64,000 bases of DNA from a virus, in the IMG/VR virus record IMGVR_UViG_3300028563_000018, positions 1-64,000 of that record. One strand, 5' to 3'. The notes beneath the pieces are model-generated. The model worked only from the letters and a program-made list of their open reading frames with translations, was not told where the DNA came from and did not search any database. The stretch's first letter is position 1. Each line of letters starts with the position of its first letter. Position numbers and translations under genes: made by a program. Positions 49,414 through 58,332 of this stretch are shown piece by piece.

Positions 49414-49716
49414 TCAACTCACTTCCCCGGCGGTGACTTCGGCCACTACGCCATCGGCTTCGATCGCCTGTGCTGCTGGTTGCACAGCGCCGCAGTTCTT
49501 GCAGAAGTTCTCTCCGCCTGACTGCGAACCACAGCTCGCGCAGATCGCGGGTCCACCAAGTGCCGACTGCAACGCCGCGTCGGCCTTGCGATACGCGTCG
49601 TTTACTGCGACACGCTTGGCCTTCCACTCGGTTTCGACGACTGCGTACTCGGCCTCGAACGCGCCGATCGCTTCGGCCGCTGCGTCGTGCTGGGCTTGCA
49701 GTTCTGCGAGTTCCAC
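49414..49716 (-). CDS. coiled-coil zinc-ribbon protein in capsid region
   Basis: 100 residues from GTG 49716, chosen for the AAGGAG site 8 nt upstream. An N-terminal helix (~1-55, Glu/Ala/Gln-rich, coiled coil) is followed by CASCGSQSGGENFCKNCG, a zinc ribbon. Unusual among head genes; might assist capsid assembly or packaging. Confidence 0.6.
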   Translation of the reverse strand: MELAELQAQHDAAAEAIGAFEAEYAVVETEWKAKRVAVNDAYRKADAALQSALGGPAICASCGSQSGGENFCKNCGAVQPAAQAIEADGVVAEVTAGEVS

Positions 49717-49799
49717 GAGAATTTCTCCTTGGTTGGGATGACCCGCCTCCGACCGTGACCGCAAAACCACGGTCGGAGGCGTCTCTCAGCCCCCCGAGA

Positions 49800-50972
49800 T
49801 CAGGTAGCAAGCACCTCGAGCACATAGGACAGGTCGAGGTGAGGGAACACCGGGAACGCCTTGATGCCGGTGCCTGCGTCGATGCCCCACGGGTCTTGCG
49901 AGGGCGGCGTCTCCCACTCGTAGTACCCGGAGGTCCAGTTGCCCTCGGGGTGTGGCGAGGTGAGCGTCTTGCCCCAACCCATCGCGTCGTCGAGCGCGTC
50001 GACCGACTGCTGCGAAGGCAGGAACAGGATCTTGTTGTCCGGCGAGAAGCGGTGCATGGTCCGCGTCGTCGCACCGTGCGCCCGAGTGAAGAACACCGAG
50101 TCGTACGGCTGAATCGAGATGCCTGTCGCTCGCTGGAACACGGCGAGTGCGGCTTGGATGCCGTCGCCCCAGTCGGGCAGCACGTACCGAGGGTCGATGA
50201 CCCCCGACGACGGACCACCAGCGACCGCCATGCCGGTGAGCGCAGCGAACTTGGAGCTCGTGACGATGTTGCGGATGACCTTCTCGGAAGCGAGAGCACG
50301 AGTGATCTCGACGCCGTAGTTGTCACGCATGAACTGCTTGACGGTGAGAGCGTTGCCGATTGGGTCGGCAGAGGTGCTGTCCCACGGCGTCACCGACGCG
50401 CCAGCCGAAGTCGTGGACAACGGAGCGCCACCGGTCTGCTGACCCGCCGGACGCTTGTAGTCGACGCTCAGGATGACCTTGCCGTCGTTGTAGGCGATCA
50501 CGCCTTCCCACATGGCCTGCATGATCAGCCACTCGAGACGGTTGTCGAGCTTCTTGCGCCGAAGGACCGCGTCACGCGCGTACCGACGATTGAAGTCGTC
50601 GAGGATGCCCGTCGTGATGGTGAGCGGAAGCGCGGACGGAAGCAGACCGTTGAGGTAGATCGCCTCCTGATACTTCGACACGTCGCTCGCCTGGTAGTGG
50701 TCCTTGATCGCCCAGTCGATGAGCGACGCCTGCCCCGTACCGAAGGTGTCTTCCTTCGCTGCGAGTTCGGACTCAGCGTCCTCTGCGCGAGCAGAGGCCA
50801 GACCGTCGGCCGTGTTCTGCACGTACTGGAAGATCACGTCATCGCTGTTGACGCTCTCAAACGGTGCGTACAGGTTGAGCCCGATGTGATCCTCAGGGAA
50901 GGAGCGCTCGCGGATGAGCCCGAGCATCTCTTCCTTGCGAACCAAACGATCCTGTGACGGGAACGTCGCCAT
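49800..50972 (-). CDS. major capsid protein (lambda gpE-like, HK97 fold)
   Basis: 390 residues, ATG 50972 with AGGAG upstream. FPEDHIGLNLYAPFESVNSDDVIFQY near the N-terminus (parts: LNLYAPFE, DDVIFQY), then RRKKLDNRLEWLIMQAMWEG (~145-165) and a C-terminal YYEWETPPSQDPWGIDAGTGIKAFPVF region match the phage major capsid protein E family. It follows the decoration protein as in lambda (D then E). It carries the conserved-loop hairpin leader. Confidence 0.85.
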   Translation of the reverse strand: MATFPSQDRLVRKEEMLGLIRERSFPEDHIGLNLYAPFESVNSDDVIFQYVQNTADGLASARAEDAESELAAKEDTFGTGQASLIDWAIKDHYQASDVSKYQEAIYLNGLLPSALPLTITTGILDDFNRRYARDAVLRRKKLDNRLEWLIMQAMWEGVIAYNDGKVILSVDYKRPAGQQTGGAPLSTTSAGASVTPWDSTSADPIGNALTVKQFMRDNYGVEITRALASEKVIRNIVTSSKFAALTGMAVAGGPSSGVIDPRYVLPDWGDGIQAALAVFQRATGISIQPYDSVFFTRAHGATTRTMHRFSPDNKILFLPSQQSVDALDDAMGWGKTLTSPHPEGNWTSGYYEWETPPSQDPWGIDAGTGIKAFPVFPHLDLSYVLEVLAT

Positions 50973-50991
50973 CTTCCGAATCTCCTCGTAC

Positions 50992-51032
50992 CGTGGGTTT
51001 GTGACGGAGTCGCTTTGCCGGCAGGCCCGTCA
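50992..51032 (-). promoter_or_regulatory. conserved-loop hairpin leader of the capsid gene
   Basis: On the minus strand TGACGG (51032-51027) pairs with CCGTCA (51007-51002) around the loop GCCTGCCGGCAAAGCGACT. CAAACCCACG (51001-50992) follows, and AGGAG and ATG 50972 complete the leader. It is in the 77-nt gap between decoration and capsid genes. Confidence 0.6.
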
Positions 51033-51049
51033 GGGATTGATCTTGCGTG

Positions 51050-51589
51050 TTACGACGGCAGCGGGAACTGGCCGTAGTCGGGCCCGAGGACCGCGGTTGC
51101 GGCCTGGCGGAAGATGATCTGCATCTTGGCGCCCTGAAAATCGGTGAGCGCCAAAATCGAGTCGGTCACGAGCTGGTCGAGCGTCTTCTGCACGCCGGAC
51201 TCGTATCCGTGGACATTGGCGGAGTTGCCAACCCCTTCGTAGACGATCGCGATGTCCACATCGCGCTCGTTCAACTGCCAGGGCAGGAACGTGTTGTTGA
51301 TGCCGATGATGTTCGCCTTCGTCTGGCGGCCATCCGAGGCACCACTGTCGAAGGGACCGACCTTGCCGACGTCGGCTGCGACGGTCCCACCAGCGGCGCT
51401 GGTGATCTTCGCCATGATCTGGCCGGTGTCGAGAATCACCATCGCGTTGCCGTCGATCGTGACACTCGGGCAAACCGCACACGCGACAGTCCACGACTCG
51501 AAGCGCAGACCCTTCGTGCTGCCGAGCCACTCGTTCTTGCCGAACGGCGTGCGGTAGTTCGGTCCCTTTTGGAAGCGGCCGGTGGTCAT
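51050..51589 (-). CDS. head decoration protein (lambda gpD-like)
   Basis: 179 residues, ATG 51589 with GAGGAG upstream. Position between protease/scaffold and capsid gene and the compact beta-rich composition with FLPWQLNERDVDIAIVYEG fit the D-like head decoration family. It would cap capsid three-fold axes and stabilise expanded heads. Confidence 0.65.
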   Translation of the reverse strand: MTTGRFQKGPNYRTPFGKNEWLGSTKGLRFESWTVACAVCPSVTIDGNAMVILDTGQIMAKITSAAGGTVAADVGKVGPFDSGASDGRQTKANIIGINNTFLPWQLNERDVDIAIVYEGVGNSANVHGYESGVQKTLDQLVTDSILALTDFQGAKMQIIFRQAATAVLGPDYGQFPLPS

Positions 51590-51635
51590 GCTGACTCCTC
51601 GTGATCTCTTTCAGGAAACTGGTGGAAACGCGAAC

Positions 51636-52700
51636 TCAGACGATCGCGTCGGCCGGACTGAGGACGATCAACCGCTGATAGCCAGCGGTCTTCTTGATCG
51701 CTTCGTCGCTCATGTTGGTGGAGCGGTGCATCGAGATCGTCTTGCGAAGACTCGCGATCTCCTGCTCCTGAGCATTGGCGCCCCCGTTGTTGTCGGTGTT
51801 GCCGTCGCCGGAGCTGGTCTGCTTCTTGAAGAGCGTCGGCGCGTTGTCGTAGGTCTTGCACCACGCCGCATACGCCGCGTCGTCGAGGGACTTGGCGAAG
51901 GTCTTGAGGTCATCCGCTTGCGGAGCGCCAACCTTGTTGTCGGTGACGAGCTTGTCGACGAAGGCTTCGCGACCGGCCGTCAGTTGCTCCGAGCGGAAGG
52001 TCTGGAGAGCCATGTTCTCGGTCTCCAGTGAAGCGATGTGCTCCTGCACCTTCGCGTAGTCGGCGACGTCGGCACCGGCGATGCGGAACGTCTGCCCAGC
52101 TTCGGGGCGCTTTTCGAGCTCGGCGATGTACGCCTGCACGTCCTCGACGTTAGAAGTCTCGACGCCGCGGATGCGAAAGGTCGTGGTCACTGGATCCTCC
52201 GTTGATTCACGGCGAAAGCCCAAGCCTTCGACCGCCGAAATGTCGACAAACGCCATCCCGAGTAGTGCCGGGTACAGCGTTTCGGGGGTTGCTCCGTTGG
52301 TCTCGTACGGGCCAACTTCGATGGAGCGGTTGCGGTACGTCTTGCGGGCGTACTTCTCGGCGCCGTCGGGTTCGGTGAACTCGATGTCACCAGTGAGGAA
52401 CTCGCCGTCGACGCGAACGCCGGTGAAGTAACCCTTGACCTTCTCGACCGAGAACCCGTGGTCAGCGCGCACGGGCGGGCTCGGGAACACGGGCTGCAAC
52501 TTCTGGAAGTTGGCAACGATGTTCTGAAGGTCGTCAGTCGTCCAGGTGCGCTGGACACCGCGCGAGTCCTTGAAGGTCCCGGCGCGGAAGATCTTCAAGC
52601 CACGAACGATCTTCGTCCCTCGATCCGTATCTTCCAGAGGCGGCATACCCTCGGAGATTGCGAAGAGGTGGCTCGTGTGCTCGAGCTCGGTAACGGTCAC
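51636..52700 (-). CDS. capsid maturation protease with scaffold-like C-terminus
   Basis: 354 residues, GTG 52700. Residues ~30-170 resemble Mu gpI-type prohead proteases: RADHGFSVEKVKGYF, EFTEPDGAEKYARKTYRNRSIEV and LLGMAFVDISAVEGLG. The rest (~190-354) is helical with TETENMAL-type coiled coil, a Ser/Gly/Asn linker and a basic end, as expected for a scaffold that is cleaved after assembly. The catalytic Ser/His are not certain by eye. Confidence 0.7.
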   Translation of the reverse strand: MTVTELEHTSHLFAISEGMPPLEDTDRGTKIVRGLKIFRAGTFKDSRGVQRTWTTDDLQNIVANFQKLQPVFPSPPVRADHGFSVEKVKGYFTGVRVDGEFLTGDIEFTEPDGAEKYARKTYRNRSIEVGPYETNGATPETLYPALLGMAFVDISAVEGLGFRRESTEDPVTTTFRIRGVETSNVEDVQAYIAELEKRPEAGQTFRIAGADVADYAKVQEHIASLETENMALQTFRSEQLTAGREAFVDKLVTDNKVGAPQADDLKTFAKSLDDAAYAAWCKTYDNAPTLFKKQTSSGDGNTDNNGGANAQEQEIASLRKTISMHRSTNMSDEAIKKTAGYQRLIVLSPADAIV

Positions 52701-52751
52701 GAGTGAGCACGATAAATGGACGTCTTACGAGTGCGCCACGGTTGCACGCAA

Positions 52752-52761
52752 ATCTTTATCT
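52752..52761 (-). promoter_or_regulatory. AGATAAAGAT box upstream of the protease gene
   Basis: Minus-strand 10-mer identical to that at 12661-12670, about 50 nt before GTG 52700, inside the 59-nt gap after the Com-like gene. Confidence 0.4.
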
Positions 52762-53029
52762 AAATAACGCGCGCCAGCACTCTCGGGATAGGTTCATCAG
52801 GTTGAACCTCGACGCGGTCTTTGCCAACAATGACCTGCGTCCACCTGAGACATTCCCGGCATGCGACGTCCACAGTGCCGGCCGTCACGACGACTTCACC
52901 GAACACGCGACCCTGCTTGAACACCTTCAGGTGGACATACGCCTCACCGCGTTCGGTGATACCGTAGACCGCGAGTTTGGGATGGCGCGAACAGAAGCAG
53001 CGCAAGTCGTGCTCTGTGCGCGCGGGCAT
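52760..53029 (-). CDS. small Com-like zinc-ribbon protein
   Basis: 89 residues, ATG 53029 overlapping the portal stop. RCFC near residue 10 and VACRECLRW at ~56 form a two-knuckle zinc ribbon like the Mu translational activator Com and related small proteins next to portal genes. It could bind RNA, an attractive link to the hairpin leaders, but this is inference. Confidence 0.55.
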   Translation of the reverse strand: MPARTEHDLRCFCSRHPKLAVYGITERGEAYVHLKVFKQGRVFGEVVVTAGTVDVACRECLRWTQVIVGKDRVEVQPDEPIPRVLARVI

Positions 53030-54795
53030 CAGACCAGCTCGCCCTCAAGCACCGTCTCGAACATGCTTCGGAACTCCGACGTGAGGTCCACGACCGGGAA
53101 CACATCCGTCGCCCACACCTCAAGCCGGTACAAGATCTCATCGGCCTCGTCGGCGTCGCCCACCACGTCGGCGAACTGACGACGGAATCCCAGGTCGGGA
53201 TCGAACTGCTCGACGCCGTCGTACTTCGCCTTTTGGAACTGCGCTGTGATGCGCTCGGCGAGCTTGTGTCGAATGACGCCAGCGTCGCCAGACTTCGGGA
53301 CCTTGCGGTCCTGGTGCGACCCACGCGAGATCCGCTTGTCGCGTTGACGCGTAGTGGCTGGCGTGCTCGACGGGGGCGTGCTCGACGTGGGAATCGTTGG
53401 CGCTTCGGGGATCGGGCCACTCGGATTCGCTGTCGGATGGTCCGGATCCTCGCCCAGCACATTCGTCGGACGCACGAGCATCGAGATGTCTTCCAGGGTG
53501 ATCCCGATGGCTTCACCGAGCTCGAATGCCGACGGCTTCACGTCGCCGACACGAACCGACTCCATCACAAGAGCGCGCAGCGTCTCCTGGTTGTCCTTCC
53601 CGAACTTCTTCGGAACCCACTGGGCCGGCGGAGCATTCACGCCGAAGTTCAGGTCCTTGATGCGCTTGATGAGATAGCGATCGATGTACTCTTTCCAGTC
53701 TCCAGAGAAGGCGTTGAGACTCCACATGTAGACCATCATGTGGACCTGCACCTGGTTGAGACTGCCGTTCTCGCCAAGTCGCATGCTGGACAGCGGCGTG
53801 AACATCCCAAGCGAGATCTCCTCGTCGAGACGCATCAAGTACCGCTCCCAGTCGGCACCGCGCATCTGGGACTCAAGAAACTCGATATCGAAGTCGTATT
53901 CGCTCGCCCCACCGTTGCCGACCGGCGTGCGCGAACTCGGCAGCACGACGACGCCACGGTTCCTCAAGTTCATGAGGATGTCTTCCATTGCAGTCTTGCC
54001 GTTGACGGTGTTGCCGTTAGCGTCGACCACTTCGCTCTCGAAATCGGCACGTCCTACCGGCACGGGCTCGCCGAACCGTTCGTAGTACCGATTTGAGAAC
54101 AAGTGGATCAACTGCGAGAAGAACCAAGGGATGAAGGCGGGCTTGAGGAGCTTGCGACCGTAGTAGTCGCCGTTCCGCATGAGGCACGGGTACCAGAGCG
54201 TGTAGTCAGCCGGAATCACATTGGCGCCACCGGCACGCCCGAACGCCGTCTGCCAGATGCCGTCGTACTCGTAGAGTTTCACTGGAGCAAAGCCGCCGGG
54301 GAGCGACGGCGACCCCTGAACCTCTTTCCAGTTGACGCGACACTCTTCGGGAAGAAGATCTTTGATCTTGGAGACGATGATGCTCTTACTGGGACCGTCG
54401 TTGTCGTACTCGACTACGTTGGGCGAGAAGCCGAGCGTGAACGCCTGCGAGAGCCCGCGCACGAGTCGCGTCCAAACTGGACGTAGGATGTCGTCGATCT
54501 TCTTGGCGATGCGCGCGTCGTCGCACTGAATTTGCCAATCATTCTGGTGCATCATGAACATCAGGATCGACGTGGACGCGTTCACCTGGTAATGCGGCTC
54601 CATCGCTCGGTAATCGGCGAGCGTCAGCTTCGACAGGTCGAATGCGAGGGTCGCACCCCCCGGGAAGTTCAAGTAGGTGAGATCGCGCCCCGCCCATGCG
54701 CCGTACTGTGGACCGAGCTTCGGCGCTGGAGCCTTCGTGTAAGTCGCGTCAGCTCGCGCACTCTGTGGGATCCAGAGCGAGGACGCAGCACTCAT
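53029..54795 (-). CDS. portal protein (Mu gp29-like, DUF935-like)
   Basis: 588 residues, ATG 54795 overlapping the terminase stop by one base. YQVNASTSILMFMMHQNDWQIQ, then LVRGLSQAFTLGFSPNVVEY, and ISLGMFTPLSSMRLGENGSLNQVQVH (shown in parts: LSQAFTLGF, EISLGMFTP) are portal-like. A Pro/Thr/Ser linker (~455-500) separates the portal core from a C-terminal helical domain (~520-588). It forms the dodecameric DNA channel in the capsid vertex. Confidence 0.75.
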   Translation of the reverse strand: MSAASSLWIPQSARADATYTKAPAPKLGPQYGAWAGRDLTYLNFPGGATLAFDLSKLTLADYRAMEPHYQVNASTSILMFMMHQNDWQIQCDDARIAKKIDDILRPVWTRLVRGLSQAFTLGFSPNVVEYDNDGPSKSIIVSKIKDLLPEECRVNWKEVQGSPSLPGGFAPVKLYEYDGIWQTAFGRAGGANVIPADYTLWYPCLMRNGDYYGRKLLKPAFIPWFFSQLIHLFSNRYYERFGEPVPVGRADFESEVVDANGNTVNGKTAMEDILMNLRNRGVVVLPSSRTPVGNGGASEYDFDIEFLESQMRGADWERYLMRLDEEISLGMFTPLSSMRLGENGSLNQVQVHMMVYMWSLNAFSGDWKEYIDRYLIKRIKDLNFGVNAPPAQWVPKKFGKDNQETLRALVMESVRVGDVKPSAFELGEAIGITLEDISMLVRPTNVLGEDPDHPTANPSGPIPEAPTIPTSSTPPSSTPATTRQRDKRISRGSHQDRKVPKSGDAGVIRHKLAERITAQFQKAKYDGVEQFDPDLGFRRQFADVVGDADEADEILYRLEVWATDVFPVVDLTSEFRSMFETVLEGELV

Positions 54796-56666
54796 CAAGG
54801 TCTCCAGGTCGTAGGAGGCAACGGAGCACGGACACCCGAAGCCCCCATAAATGCGGGGTGCGAGAGGCCGGATCCGCCAACTGCAACTTGTTGTTCCTGT
54901 CGCTCTTGCCGACGGTTCTCAAACGAGACGACTTTGCGTCGAAAGGCTCGATCGCCCATCAGCTTGTAAGTGACAGCCGCTACAGCATCGGCTACGTCCT
55001 TGGAGCCGCGCAAGGCTGGGTGGTCGATCTTCTTGCCCTGATCGACGAGTTCAGACATCTCTTTCAAGATGATCGGCACCAACTCCGTCGAGCCATGATC
55101 GATGTGAACCATGTAAGGAGGCAATTCGATGCGGTCTTCGTACAGAGCGTCGCGCAGGTCGTAGTAAGGCACGAGATCCTTGTCGACCGAAACAACCTCA
55201 CTGAAGATTCGACGCGCCTGCAACTGCTGGCGCGTGTCGACGCCCTGGAAGCCGTCGAGGCTCACGAACTTCAACTTGAACTTTCGATAGTCCTTCAACG
55301 AATAGATGAACTGGCGAACAGCTTGCAGGTATACCTCGCCACCTGCGGGAGCCTTCACGCGGTAGCAGAGGTCGATGACGATGTAGGGCTTGAGTTCGCC
55401 GCCGACTTCCTCGACGCCCTGAACGTGACCCATCGCGAACCCAAGGCTGTCGCCCTTGGCGCTGTAGGCGATGTCGATGTGACCGACACGCGGGATCGAA
55501 TCCGTCGCCATGAAATCGCGATCGAGAATTCCCTCCGGCGACACCGGCGACACCGGGCCGTATCGTTGCTGCCAGCGATCGATCGCTTCCTCGATCTTGT
55601 GCGGCATGCTGATGAATGGATCGCCGACCGCCGGCGGGATGCCAGCGAGGTCTTTCAGTGCCTTCTCGGGCGCCGAGTCGAACTCGCGCTTGTAGAGCGT
55701 CGGGATTCTGATGATCGTGTCGCTCGAGCCGAGCACCGTCGCGAGCTGTTCGGTGATGACCTGCTTGCGCTTCGTGTCGTACGGAAAGGTGTGGTACTCG
55801 CCACACGTAGCGCCGACAGCAAGCGCCTCATTCTCGGGGTGCGGGCCAACCTTCTTGCACTGATACTGCTCATGCTTGAGCCCGTACGACTCCCAAATCG
55901 TCATACGCTTCGCGTAGGCGTCGTCCCGATCGCTGAACTCTTCAAACATCCGGTGAGCGAACCCGTCCCCGCTCTTCATCTGCCCGATGACGAGCACGAA
56001 ACCCTTGTCGCCGAACCGGGAATCGACACGGTTGGCGATGGTCTCGTAACCGATCTGCGCGTAGTCCTTGGTCGCCGTGACGATGTGCGAGTCGGCCTCG
56101 TCGAGGATGCCGCCCAGGATGTTGTAGCCCTCAAAGGTCGTCTCGTGACTGTCGCCAGGAAGGATCCAGATCTCTTTCGGAAATCGAAGTTGGTTCTTGA
56201 AGATCGGATCGTACGGGAAGTTCTGAAACCACCGCGAGTGCTTGATCCGTGCCTTAATATCGCCGAAGACGACTTCCTTGGCTTGCGTCTCACTCGTCGA
56301 CATCTGCATGAAGGCGATGCGCGAACCGGGCAGCAGGTTGTAGTACTCCTGCGGATCTTCCATGCAGAGCACGTAGTGGGAGAGATAACTCAGAATCACC
56401 GATGCAATTGTCGTCTTGCCGATCCCAATCGCGCCGGTCAAGATCCCGCGCGCGACCTCCGTGATGTGGTCGCCTGAGGTCTCCTCGCCAAACAGATCAA
56501 CGAGACACTCCTTGATGGAGGTGCGGATCCGAGCGGCGACATCGAGGTAGCCGACATCGAGAAACTCTAGGATCGTTGCCGGCCGTTGCTCAAACTGGGA
56601 ATTCTTCTTCAGCCAGTTGAGTTCGTAGACCTGGTCAAAACTCGGAGTCGTCAGGCTCTTCGCCAT
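54795..56666 (-). CDS. terL: terminase large subunit
   Basis: 623 residues from ATG 56666 (GAGG upstream; ATG 56690 is an alternative). ATPase: Walker A GAIGIGKTT at ~75-85 and Walker B GGILDEAD. Nuclease: HIDIAYSAKGD, FVSLDGFQG and a late SKDVADAVA supply the RNase H-like acidic residues. The motor packages DNA through the portal encoded next. It overlaps the upstream unknown gene by 32 nt. Confidence 0.85.
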   Translation of the reverse strand: MAKSLTTPSFDQVYELNWLKKNSQFEQRPATILEFLDVGYLDVAARIRTSIKECLVDLFGEETSGDHITEVARGILTGAIGIGKTTIASVILSYLSHYVLCMEDPQEYYNLLPGSRIAFMQMSTSETQAKEVVFGDIKARIKHSRWFQNFPYDPIFKNQLRFPKEIWILPGDSHETTFEGYNILGGILDEADSHIVTATKDYAQIGYETIANRVDSRFGDKGFVLVIGQMKSGDGFAHRMFEEFSDRDDAYAKRMTIWESYGLKHEQYQCKKVGPHPENEALAVGATCGEYHTFPYDTKRKQVITEQLATVLGSSDTIIRIPTLYKREFDSAPEKALKDLAGIPPAVGDPFISMPHKIEEAIDRWQQRYGPVSPVSPEGILDRDFMATDSIPRVGHIDIAYSAKGDSLGFAMGHVQGVEEVGGELKPYIVIDLCYRVKAPAGGEVYLQAVRQFIYSLKDYRKFKLKFVSLDGFQGVDTRQQLQARRIFSEVVSVDKDLVPYYDLRDALYEDRIELPPYMVHIDHGSTELVPIILKEMSELVDQGKKIDHPALRGSKDVADAVAAVTYKLMGDRAFRRKVVSFENRRQERQEQQVAVGGSGLSHPAFMGASGVRAPLPPTTWRP

Positions 56667-58017
56667 CGTCCTCAACCTCGATGACGACATCTGGGGGTGC
56701 CGGAAGTGCAACCTGCGGGTTGAACGACGCGATCAACTCAGGTGTGATCTGGTCGATCGTGTAACCCTGGCCTTTGAGTTCCTGAATCGTCCGGGCCATC
56801 TGAACCTGGGGTGTCTCGACAGCCTGTGCACTGCCACCGACACTGATTGCCACCTTTGGCCCAGTGAATCGACCTGGAGCGAGGAGCTTCGCCATCGTCA
56901 CGCCCCGGTCGAACAGGCTGTTGGCGAGCCTCGTCACTTCCGGGTCGAGAGGAGTGCCGTCTTTGCCGCCGAACTCCACCTCAACATCAAGGGCGTGCTC
57001 GAGCCGTTCGGTGTGCACAGACAAGACCGCGCCCAGGCCGTCGATGACCTGGTCAGCGTCACGAGACCGAAACAGCTTGGCGAGCGAGGCCGTCTCAGAT
57101 TGAGGCAAGGAACACACCTGTCCGTCACGGAAGTACTTGCAACTTGGCGCCAAAGAGCACGTGTCGCAGTGGACTTTGTCGCCGACGGTAGCATTGACTT
57201 GTTTGCTCATGGGACTCAATGTCGTCGGAATCACATGATCTTTTGCGTCAGGATCCACGACAATCTTGCCGCGCGAGCGGAATGGAATGTCCTCCTTGAA
57301 ATGTTCAGCCGCCCATTCGGCACTCCGCATGTTGTAGAGCGTCCGGTTGCGTGGAACCTTCAGGTCCGCGTTCTTGAATCCGAGCAGCGCGATCCACTTG
57401 GCCCAGCGACCTACGTCCTTCTCGTGAATGCGTTTGCCGTTCGGCAGCATCACCATGTCGCCGCGACCGAGCTCGAAAGGATCCAGATCAATCGACTTGA
57501 AATCGAGCCCAAACATCACACGGAAACTCGCGAGACCCGTCATGTGCAATGTCGCCGTCGGGTATTCAGCTTGAAGATCGCGGATGGTCGAAGCAAACCG
57601 ACGACCGATGCCAAGTTGCATACCGGGAGCGCTGGTGATGACGACCCGGTGTTCCTGTCCGTAAACCGGACGTTCGTGCAGCCCACAACGAGTGTCGTTG
57701 CACGCAGCCCAATCGGCGCCCACGGGGGTTGCGATCAATTCCTCCAACGTGGCGATGTCGTCGAGCTTGTAATCCCACGTGGGATACACGGCTTTCGGCC
57801 TCGCTCGCGTCCAACCACGGCGTAGCTCGGCGGTCCCGTCAGGAGCGATGACGAGCATTCGATAGTCAAGGGGGGGCGCTAGAAAGAGATCGGCGAAGCG
57901 ATCGATGTCAACGCTGCGTCGCTCAAGAAAGCTCGCGTTGAACGCGAAGAGCGTTGCCCCGTGTTCCAGTGCCTCACGCACGTACGGTTCCGCGTTGCGG
58001 TACCAGACTTCCACCAT
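56635..58017 (-). CDS. unknown protein in the small-terminase position
   Basis: 460 residues from ATG 58017; no ribosome binding site is visible. CDTCSLAPSCKYFRDGQVC (~285-303) is a four-Cys cluster likely to bind a metal. The N-terminal ~250 residues look alpha/beta with R-rich stretches and a WAKWIALLGFKNAD helix. The acidic C-terminus (EVEDDGEEPDDSEF) follows a short helical region. It is the first gene of the late operon, where a small terminase is expected, but is far too long for one; a large replication/packaging protein or novel small-subunit analogue is possible. Confidence 0.5.
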   Translation of the reverse strand: MVEVWYRNAEPYVREALEHGATLFAFNASFLERRSVDIDRFADLFLAPPLDYRMLVIAPDGTAELRRGWTRARPKAVYPTWDYKLDDIATLEELIATPVGADWAACNDTRCGLHERPVYGQEHRVVITSAPGMQLGIGRRFASTIRDLQAEYPTATLHMTGLASFRVMFGLDFKSIDLDPFELGRGDMVMLPNGKRIHEKDVGRWAKWIALLGFKNADLKVPRNRTLYNMRSAEWAAEHFKEDIPFRSRGKIVVDPDAKDHVIPTTLSPMSKQVNATVGDKVHCDTCSLAPSCKYFRDGQVCSLPQSETASLAKLFRSRDADQVIDGLGAVLSVHTERLEHALDVEVEFGGKDGTPLDPEVTRLANSLFDRGVTMAKLLAPGRFTGPKVAISVGGSAQAVETPQVQMARTIQELKGQGYTIDQITPELIASFNPQVALPAPPDVVIEVEDDGEEPDDSEF

Positions 58018-58071
58018 TGCGACATTGTCGCGGGCTTGCGCTCTGTCTCGGAAACGTGCAGGGCGATCCAG

Positions 58072-58217
58072 AATAAAGATGTACCCCAGGCAGTTCCAGA
58101 TACAACGGTGCAGTGGTTACGTTGTGAACCCGGCATGCACGCTGGGTGAGGTTCGGAAAAAGAAAAGGGGCCAGGGGTGCCTGCCGGCAAGCGAACCACC
58201 CCTGGCCCAACCCACAG
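58072..58217 (+). promoter_or_regulatory. structured leader in the 315-nt divergent gap
   Basis: AATAAAGAT (58072-58080) is followed by a perfect 12-bp stem (58168-58179 with 58197-58208) around the loop CCTGCCGGCAAGCGAAC, then CCAACCCACAG (58207-58217). The gap 58018-58332 separates the divergent late and primase operons and must hold promoters for both; apart from this element and a 26-codon ORF nothing else is recognised in it. Confidence 0.6.
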
Positions 58218-58243
58218 CGAGCAGATCCGTAGATCCTCCTGCC

Positions 58244-58324
58244 GTGTCCACGCAATCATATTCTCAAGATGATGCCGTGACTAGCCAAGGATCTGTTACC
58301 AAACCACTCAACGTGGTCAACTAG
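58244..58324 (+). CDS. possible 26-residue leader ORF
   Basis: GTG 58244 to TAG 58324, between the hairpin leader and the primase start. Ser/Thr/Val-rich, no motif; no convincing ribosome binding site. It could act as a leader peptide controlling the primase start 9 nt later. Confidence 0.25.
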   Translation: MSTQSYSQDDAVTSQGSVTKPLNVVN

Positions 58325-58332
58325 GAACAGCC

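Noticed and set aside
54696-56477. 593-codon plus-strand open frame opposite terminase
   Set aside because: Antisense to the clear terminase gene with matching codon-position bias; no motif.
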